Assembly (NCBI GenBank): GCA_945613045.1
Contig: CALZAG010000018.1
Location: 1-17,135 of the forward strand
Direction: 5' to 3'
Length of the DNA: 17,135 nt
Origin: an uncultured Clostridia bacterium
GTDB taxonomy: Bacteria; Bacillota; Clostridia; Oscillospirales; Oscillospiraceae
The translations under genes were made by a program, and so were the position numbers. The notes below the pieces were generated by a model, which was not told where the DNA came from, made no database searches, and was given only the letters and a program-made list of their open reading frames with translations. Shown here piece by piece: positions 8,091 to 15,900 of the stretch; the first letter of the stretch is position 1, and each line of letters opens with the position of its first letter.

Positions 8091-9464
8091 TTACATCCTG
8101 AACCCGCCGAAGCCGCCGAGCCCGGGCATTCCGCCGCCGAAGCCGCCGAATTTCTTCTGCAGCTTTTTCATGTTCTTGCCGGAGAGCTGCTTCATCATGC
8201 CCTGCATGGCGTCAAACTGCTTGAGCAGGCGGTTTATATCCACGACCGAGGTGCCGCTGCCGGCGGCGATGCGCTTTTTACGGCTGGCGTTCAGGATAGA
8301 GGGATCGTCCCGCTCTGCCTGAGTCATCGAAAGGATTATCGCCTCAATACGGTCAAGGCTCTTTTCATCCACCTTCGCGCCCTTGAGCGCCTTGGCGTCA
8401 ATGCCGGGTATCATTCCGGCAAGGTCGTTTATATCGCCCATGCCCTTGAGCGAGCGCATCTGCTCCAGATAATCCGACAGCGAAAAGCGGTTTGCCTTCA
8501 TGCGCTCGGCCATCTCGAGAGCCTTTTTCTCGTCAAAGCTCTGCTCGGCCTTCTCGATAAGCGTCAGCACGTCGCCCATGCCGAGGATGCGTGAGGCCAT
8601 GCGGTCGGGATAAAACGGTTCGATCTGATCGAGCTTCTCGCCCACGCCGATGAATTTTATGGGCTTACCGGTGCTGGCCTTTATCGACAGCGCAGCGCCG
8701 CCGCGCGCGTCGCCGTCAAGCTTCGTGAGCATGACGCCGGTCACGCCGAGAGCGTCGTTAAACGCGTTCGCTGCGTTCACCGCGTCCTGACCCGTCATCG
8801 CGTAGACCACAAGCAGAATCTCAGCCGGCTCGACCGCGTCGCGTATATTCTGCAGCTCCTGCATGAGCTCCTCGTCAATGTGAAGTCGGCCTGCGGTGTC
8901 GAGGAACACAAGGTCGTTGCCGTGCTTTTTCGCGTGCTCGACAGCGGCTTTCGCAATATCGACAGGGTCGGTCGTTCCCATCTGGAACACGGGGATGTCA
9001 AGCTGCCTGCCCACCGTCTCAAGCTGCTTAATGGCGGCGGGACGATAGATATCGCAGGCCGCGAGCAGCGGACGCTTGCCCTGCTTGCGCATATAGGCGG
9101 CGAGCTTCGCGCCGTTGGTGGTCTTGCCCGCGCCCTGCAGGCCGACCAGCATGACGACGCTGGGCGATTTTGAGCCGATGGTAAGCCGCTGATTCTCGCT
9201 GCCCATGAGCTTGACAAGCTCTTCGTTTACTATTTTTATGACCTGCTGCGCCGGGGACAGCGCCTCAAGCACGTCCGCGCCGGATGCGCGCTCGGTCACG
9301 CTCTTTGTGAATTCCTTTACGACCTTGTAGCTGACGTCGGCCTCTAAAAGCGCCATGCGCACTTCCTTCATGGCCTCCTTGACGTCGGCTGCGGTAAGTC
9401 TGCCCTTGCCGCGCAGCTTTTTAAAGGCAGCGGACAGCTTGTCGGACAATGATTCAAATGCCAT
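8091..9464 (-). CDS. ffh: Signal recognition particle protein Ffh (SRP54)
   Basis: Ffh binds 4.5S/6S RNA and hydrophobic signal sequences at the ribosome and delivers nascent chains to FtsY and the Sec translocon. The 457 residues fit the family. The N domain opens MAFESLSDKLSAAFKKLRGKGRL. The GTPase domain has P-loop GLQGAGKTTNGAKLA near residue 109, CDIYRPAAI, DTAGRLHIDEE (G3) and TKLDGDARGG (G4). The C-terminal methionine-rich M domain has the RNA-binding SRKKRIAAGSG motif and a Met/Gly tail. AGGAGG about eight bases upstream sets the ATG, and this ribosome site overlaps the ylxM stop codon, 11 bases away. The SRP RNA gene is not in the window. Confidence 0.98.
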   Translation of the reverse strand: MAFESLSDKLSAAFKKLRGKGRLTAADVKEAMKEVRMALLEADVSYKVVKEFTKSVTERASGADVLEALSPAQQVIKIVNEELVKLMGSENQRLTIGSKSPSVVMLVGLQGAGKTTNGAKLAAYMRKQGKRPLLAACDIYRPAAIKQLETVGRQLDIPVFQMGTTDPVDIAKAAVEHAKKHGNDLVFLDTAGRLHIDEELMQELQNIRDAVEPAEILLVVYAMTGQDAVNAANAFNDALGVTGVMLTKLDGDARGGAALSIKASTGKPIKFIGVGEKLDQIEPFYPDRMASRILGMGDVLTLIEKAEQSFDEKKALEMAERMKANRFSLSDYLEQMRSLKGMGDINDLAGMIPGIDAKALKGAKVDEKSLDRIEAIILSMTQAERDDPSILNASRKKRIAAGSGTSVVDINRLLKQFDAMQGMMKQLSGKNMKKLQKKFGGFGGGMPGLGGFGGFRM

Positions 9465-9475
9465 ATCGCGGCCTC

Positions 9476-9802
9476 CTAAATCTTAAGGTTTTCAAGCTTG
9501 GCACGAATATCTCCGCTCAGAACGCCCATATCCGCAAGCTCGTTTTCCAGCTCGTCTATCTGGGCGTTGCGCTCGATAAAGCGCTTTATGAGCCCGGTCT
9601 TCTCCTCGATCTGAATCATGGCGGCCTCGGCCCGGCGGATCATGTCCCACACGCCCTGCCTTGATATGCCGCCCTGCTCGGCGATCTCCGCCAGAGAAAG
9701 ATCCTCGTTATAGTGGAGGTCAAAATATTCGCGCTGCTTTTCCGTGAGCAGCTCGCCGTAAAAATCAAACAGCATTGAGCGCATGACCCTGCTGTCATCC
9801 AC
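9476..9802 (-). CDS. ylxM: YlxM-type putative helix-turn-helix SRP-associated protein
   Basis: YlxM is a small HTH protein that almost always precedes ffh in Firmicutes; in streptococci it modulates SRP. The chain has about 108 residues. The helix-turn-helix is LSLAEIAEQGGISRQGVWDMIRRAE, preceded by LLTEKQREYFDLHYNEDLS, which resembles sigma region 4, and is followed by a helical charged tail. A GTG at 9811 would lie inside the ribosome site, so I choose the GTG at 9802, which has GGGGAGG eight bases upstream; ATG 9784 is an alternative. It is first gene of the operon driven by the promoter at 9841-9869. Confidence 0.9.
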   Translation of the reverse strand: MDDSRVMRSMLFDFYGELLTEKQREYFDLHYNEDLSLAEIAEQGGISRQGVWDMIRRAEAAMIQIEEKTGLIKRFIERNAQIDELENELADMGVLSGDIRAKLENLKI

Positions 9803-9816
9803 GGCACGCACCTCCC

Positions 9817-9840
9817 CTGTAAACGCTTTTTACTTTACAG
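9817..9840. promoter_or_regulatory. Operator-like dyad with cre-like sequence at the SRP operon start site
   Basis: CTGTAAA (9817-9823) and TTTACAG (9834-9840) are exact complements spaced by 10 bases and abut the -10 hexamer. Inside it, TGTAAACGCTTTTT (9818-9831) agrees with 13 of 14 positions of the Bacillus CcpA consensus TGWAARCGYTWNCW. A protein bound here would cover the transcription start (about 9834) and the start of the ylxM leader. The binding protein is unknown. Confidence 0.45.
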
Positions 9841-9869
9841 AGTATAACACTGCCGGCAATGCCTGTCAA
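9841..9869 (-). promoter_or_regulatory. Main promoter of the ylxM-ffh-rpsP operon
   Basis: On the minus strand TTGACA (9864-9869) is followed by a 17-base spacer and TATACT (9841-9846), matching the sigma-A consensus at 11 of 12 positions with ideal spacing. Transcription should begin near 9834, about 32 bases before the chosen ylxM GTG. The spacer carries the palindrome TGCCGGCA. Confidence 0.9.
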
Positions 9870-9883
9870 GCATTTTATCTTGT

Positions 9884-9923
9884 CAGTTCCGCCGAATATA
9901 TTTGAGTATTTACGGCAAAACTG
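9884..9923. promoter_or_regulatory. Imperfect dyad upstream of the glucan synthase gene
   Basis: CAGTT-CC-GCCG (9884-9894) and CGGC-AA-AACTG (9913-9923) form an inverted repeat interrupted only by a 2x2 mismatch, with an AT-rich 18-base centre. It lies in the divergent gap between the SRP promoter and the plus-strand ATG at 9958. No convincing plus-strand -35/-10 pair is visible nearby. A TATAAT at 9935-9940 has no -35 at proper spacing and would start transcription inside the ribosome site. The dyad may be an operator; this is a weak call. Confidence 0.3.
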
Positions 9924-9957
9924 TCATTTATAACTATAATTATCAGGGAGCTTTCAC

Positions 9958-12900
9958 ATGAGTATTCAAGCAAACAACATCCCCGCAGACAAGCTCTGCG
10001 CGCTGGCGGCCTCCAACGCAAGGCTGAACAGGTTCACGGAGAATCTGCCGGTGCGATTTGTTAAGGCAGATATAAAAGCGGCCTGCGCGAGCATAAACCG
10101 CACCTATGAAGCCGTTGAAAAGCGCTTCGCCGCAGCCGTAAGCATGCCGGAGGCCTGCGAGTGGCTGCTGGATAACCGCTATCTTGCCCTGCGTGAGGCG
10201 CAAAACGCCGCTGCCGATCTCTCAAAACAGAGGCAGCTTCGCGCCGGAAACGAGGGTGTCATCATACTCTCGCTGTGCTCTGCCCTGCTTACGGCGACGG
10301 ATTGCCGTGTCACGGAGGACGACGCCCGGGTATTCTTAGAGGGCTTTCAGAGCGTATCCGTTCTGCCGCGAAGGGAGCTGTACCTCTTCCCCGCCGCTAT
10401 GAGGGCGGCGCTGATAATAAGGCTCGGCAAGCTCTGCGCAGAGCTTAAAAAGACCGCGTCTCCGGAGGATTTTGCCGCGGATATGGCGGCCGTATTCACC
10501 TCGCTCCGGCTCGTTTCTGAGCTTGATATGCAGCCGCTTCTTGAGCAGGTGGACATGGCGGAAAAAGCGCTCATGGCTGATCCCGCGGGCATTTATCCGC
10601 GCATGGACGACCAGAGCCGCGCACTGTACCGCGAGCGTCTGTCCGCCATGGCAAAGCGCAGCGCGCTCGAGGAGCACAGCATGGCAAACCACATCCTCAG
10701 GCAGTGCCGTCAGGCTAAGGGCGAGGCCCGCCATGTGGGCTGGCACCTTTTTCCCGAAACGGCAGACCGTTCCAGAGGCGGGCCGTACATTGCGGCGAAT
10801 CTGCTGCTGACTCTGTTTTTATCGCTGCTGTGCGGATTTTTGTCCCACAGCGTCGCCGCCGCGCTCCTGCTCCTGCTACCGATATCCGAGCTCACAAAAA
10901 GCCTGCTTGACTACATCATACTGCTCATCGTGCCGCCCCGAAGACTGCCGAGACTTGAGCTGCGCGGCGGCATTCCCGACGAGGGTAAGACCGTTTGCGT
11001 CATATCCGCGCTGCTTAGCGGCACGGACAGCGGCGCAAAGCTTGCAAAGCGGCTCGAGGCATTTTACCTTTCAAACCGCAGATGCGGAAAAAACCTTTTC
11101 TTCGGCATCCTTGCCGATCTGCCGGAGGCCGACCTCGCCGTGACCGACAGCGACGGAGAGCTTATCTCCTCCGCCGCCGGGGCGATAGACGCTCTTAACT
11201 CAAAATACGGCGGCGGCTTCTATCTTTTCACCCGTCCGAGGACAAAGGACACAGGGCGCGGAAAATTCAGCGGCCGTGAACGCAAGCGCGGCGCGGTCCT
11301 TGCACTGGCGGAGCTGCTGCTGGGTGAAAACACCGAGCTTCGTGTATCCGCAGGCAGCAGAAAAAGCCTTGACGGCACGAAATTTATCCTGACACTCGAC
11401 AGCGATACCTCTCCCGCTCCCGACTCCATAGCGGAGCTGGTCGGAGCGATGCTGCACCCTTTGAACAAGCCCGTCCTCGACCGAGAAAAGGGTCTCGTAG
11501 TATCCGGTCACGGCATAATCCATCCCAGAATGTGCACCCAGCTCCGTTCGGCGGGAGCCACTGACTTTTCACGCGTTTTCTCAGGTCCCGGGGGCAGCGA
11601 GCCCTACAGCGCCATCTGCGGCGAGGTATACATGGATCTTTTTGACCGCGGCGGCTTCTTCGGCAAGGGAATAATCGACGCGGAGTCCCTCGTCGTATGC
11701 TCAAGAGCGCACATCCCCGAGGGAAGAGTCCTCTCCCACGACGCGCTTGAGGGCGCGTATCTGCGCGGCGGGTACATGAGCGACACGGAGTTTTCAGACT
11801 CCTTCCCCTCGTCCCCTCTCGCCTATTACCGCCGCAGCCACCGCTGGATAAGGGGCGACTGGCAAAACGCCGCTTGGATATTCCGCCATGGCAGCGCCAT
11901 GCCGGATATAGAGCGTTGGAGGCTTTTTGATTCCCTGCGCCGCAGTCTTGTCGCTCCGGCGACGTTCACGGCGATTTTCCTGGGGCTCCTGTTCGCGGAA
12001 AAGGGGCTCATACTCGCCGCATGGGCGGCTGTGCTGGCTCTGGCTGTCGGCTTTCTCATAGCCCTCACGGAGTTCGGTACAAACAGGACGGCCGACCTCG
12101 AGCTCAGATACCACAGCAGGCTTATAAAAGGTATAACTGCCGCCCTCATCCAGGCGCTGCTCAGGCTGTGGTTTTTGCCTTACGAGGCCTGGATAAGCGT
12201 ATCGGCGGCGGCAGCGGCTCTGTGGCGGCAGCTCGTAAGCCGTAAAAACCTCCTTGAATGGGAGACCGCCGCGCAAAGCGAGCGAAAAAAGGCCGGAGCT
12301 GTAAGCTATTACCGAAATATGTGGCTTACCCCCGTATCGGGCGCCATACTTCTCATTTTTTCGGCCGGCATATTCGCCAAGGCCGTCGGACTGCTGTGGA
12401 TACTGGCTCCCCTTGCCGCACTCGCACTCGCTCTGCCTGCCGGGAAAAATTCGGAGCTGAGCTGCAACGACAGGCAGTATCTGCTCTCCTGCGCGGAGGA
12501 TATATGGAGCTATTTTGACTTTTTCTGCACCGAGGAGGATAATTTCCTGCCTCCTGACAACTATCAGGAGCAGCCGCCGGTGGGAATAGCGCACCGCACC
12601 TCACCGACCAACATGGGGCTTGCGCTCGTATCCGCGCTGTGCGCGTCGCTGCTGGGCGCGGACAAGGACGGCAGGGCTCTTGAGATAATTGAAAAAATGC
12701 TCGGCACCATGGAAAGGCTGCCGAAATACGGCGGGCATTTCTGCAACTGGTACGACACACGCACACTGCGTCCTCTCGAGCCGAAATACCTCTCGACCGT
12801 AGACTGCGGCAACCTCTGCGCCTGCCTGATCGCCCTTAAGAACGGCCTTTTGAAGGCAGACCGGCCTCAGCTTGCCGGCAGGGTGAGCGCCTTGCTTGAG

Positions 12901-15900
12901 CCCATGGATTTTTCAATATTCTACAACGAAAACCGGGGGCTTTTCCATATCGGTATCGACCTTGAAAAGGGAGCGGCCTCGCCCGGGCTTTACGACCTCA
13001 TGGCAAGCGAGGCGCGGCTGACGAGCTACCTTGCCGTTGCTAAGGGCGACGTCCCGCGACGCCACTGGCGCAGTCTGTCAAGAGCCATGCGCTCCTCCGG
13101 CGGCTATCAGGGAATGGCAAGCTGGACGGGTACCATGTTCGAGTACCTCATGCCGGAGCTCTTTTTGCCCCTTGCACCGGACAGCCTGCTGTACGAGACG
13201 GCAAAGTATTGTATGTACGTTCAGAAAAGACGCAAAAGCCGCAGCGGGCTCTGGGGCATATCCGAAAGCGCGTTTTTCTCCCTCGACCCCGCGCTCAATT
13301 ACCGCTACAAGGCGCACGGCTGCGCGGACCTTGCCCTGAAAAGAGGTCAGGACAGGGAGCTGGTCATAGCCCCCTACGCCTCCTTCCTCGCCCTGCTGGT
13401 CGAGCCCAAGGCCGCCATAGCAAACCTGAGGTGTCTCGAAGCTGAGGGCGCCATAGGCCGCTTCGGATTTATCGAGGCTATTGATTTTACCCCGGCCAGA
13501 TGCAGGACCGCCGGCGGCGAGAGGGTGCGCTGCTACATGGCGCATCATCTGGGAATGAGTATGCTGGCGATAGCCGACTGCGTGGAAAACGGAGCCGTGC
13601 AGGATATGTTTATGTCGGAGCCCGCCATGGGCGCGTACACGGCGCTTCTCGAGGAAAAGGTCCCTACGAGCTCCTCTGTGCTGAAGCTCACCGAGGCCGA
13701 GAGCGAAAAACCTCGCAAGCCCGGCAATCTGCAATGGGAAAAGCGCGGCAGTCAGCTGTGCTTTGAAAATCCCGAATGTACCCTGCTGTCAAACGGCATA
13801 TACAATATTATGTTAACCGAAACCGGCATAAGCTCCGCCTCCTGTGCGGACACGCTGGTGTATAAAGCTCCCTTCAGGCAGCTCGGCGAGGGGCACGGCC
13901 CTGAGCTGTGGCTAGAAATGGGCGAAAAGCGGCTCTCCCTGCTGCCCGAGCCCGATGACAGCGGCGCTTTCATGTGGGAATTTTCTGAGATTTCCTGCAC
14001 ATTTTCACGGGTCACCGAAACCTTTACCTCCCGCTGCACCATCGCCGCGGGAGGCGGCGAAAACGGCGAGCTGCGCATCATAGAGCTGAGCGCAAAGCAG
14101 GATATCGAGGCCGCGTCGCTTAATTTCTCATTCGAGCCGGTGCTGGCAAATGCTGATGATTATGTAAACCATCCTGCCTATTGGCGGCTCGGTCTTGAGC
14201 TCAGGCGCGACGGCAACTGCCTGCTTCTCCACAGGCTGCCGCGAGGGCGGCAGAAGGAGGCGTGGCTGTGCCTTGCCTGCGACAGACCGATGCGCTCCAT
14301 GGCGGAGCGGCACGGCAATGAAGGCGGCATAGCCGAGCCCTTCGTGACCGCCGCGGCGGACATTTCCATGAAGGCCGGCGAGCGCTGTACACTGCGCTTT
14401 GCGCTCTGTGTCGGAGCAGTCCTCGAGGAGGCCTACGCGGGGGCGCAGCATATGCTGGCGATCGGCCCTTCCGAATACGGCGCCATGGTCTCGGCCTGCG
14501 CATCGCTCACGCACATGGATGCCAGGGAGGTCGACGCCGCGATGGGGCTTGTAGGGCATCTGTGGTTTATCCGTGCAGCGCAGCCCTTCCCCGCGAAGCA
14601 GCGGCTCTGGCAATACGGCATATCCGGCGACCTGCCGATAATATGCTGTGAAAGCGCGGAGGAAGCGGAAACGCTTACAAGGCAGTTCTGCCTTATCCGA
14701 AGCTGCGGCGTCTGCGCCGACCTTGTGTTCCTCACCGACGAGGGCGGCGAATACTATCGCCCCGTGTACGGCAAGGTTCGCGATACTCTGGCCACCCACG
14801 GCCTTGAAGCGTTCATCGGCACGCACGGCGGAGTAAGGCTCCTGCCCACCGAGGCGGCGGATGTCATCAAAAGCGCGGCGGCCTATACCGTCGGTGAGGA
14901 TAAACCCGAGAGGGACTGCGGCGCTGTTTACAATCTGCCGGAAGCGCCCGTGCGAAAGCTCGGCTCAGTGCCGAAATACGAGTATGCCGGCGACGGGAGC
15001 TTCGTATTTTATGTAAACCGCGCTCTGCCCTCCCGCGCCTGGAGCAGCATACTCACAAACGGCAGCTTCGGCTATATCGCCGCCGATTGCGGCATGGGCA
15101 ATATGTGGTATAAAAACGCAAGGGAGCTGAAGCTCACCCGCTGGGATAACGCCCCCTCGGCAGCCGTCGGCCCGGAGAGCCTTGAGTATATCTTCTCCAA
15201 AGGCCGCTACAGCGTTTTTGCCGCCGACGACGGCGTGCCCTGCCGCGTGCGTTTCGGCTTCGGCTACGCTGTATGGGAAAAAAGCTTCGGCAGCAGCGGC
15301 ACAAGATGCACCTGTTTCATCCCGCAGGGTATCGACGCGAGGGTCTTCATCCTCGAGCTCTGCGGTCAGGTGAGCGGACGTATCGCATGGAAATGCGAGC
15401 CGCTGCTCTCGGATAACGACAACGATTATGTATCGGTCAATATTGATTATGTTAACTCAATCTTTGTCGCCCGCAGCTCCCGCTCGCCCATCGGCGGTCT
15501 TGCCTTCCGCGCCGTGTGCTCCGCCCCCACTCTCGGCTGGACAGGTGACTATTTTTCCTGGCTGCTCGGAGAATTTGACGCGAAAAGCGAAAACCTCAGC
15601 TATCCGGTTTTTGCCGCCGCATACGACGCTCAGCCGGTCATGGTCATTGCCTGCGGCTGCTGCGATGAAAAATCGCTTATTGAATTATGTAAACCTGAAA
15701 GCGCTTTTGCCGCGCTTGACGCGACAAAGGCTTACTGGCGGGATATCGTTACGCGCTTTACTCTGTCGGGCGCAGGGCTTCCTGACCGCTACATGAGCGG
15801 CTGGGGAGTATATCAGGCCCTCGCCTGCCGCCTTATGGGCAGGTGCTCGCTGTATCAAAGCGGCGGCGCGACGGGCTTTCGGGATCAGCTTCAGGACGCG

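Noticed and set aside
9895..9957. Plus-strand promoter for the glucan synthase gene (TATAAT at 9935-9940)
   Set aside because: No -35 lies at 16-18 bases, and the implied start would fall in the Shine-Dalgarno AGGGAG. The promoter may be atypical or weak, so I do not annotate one.
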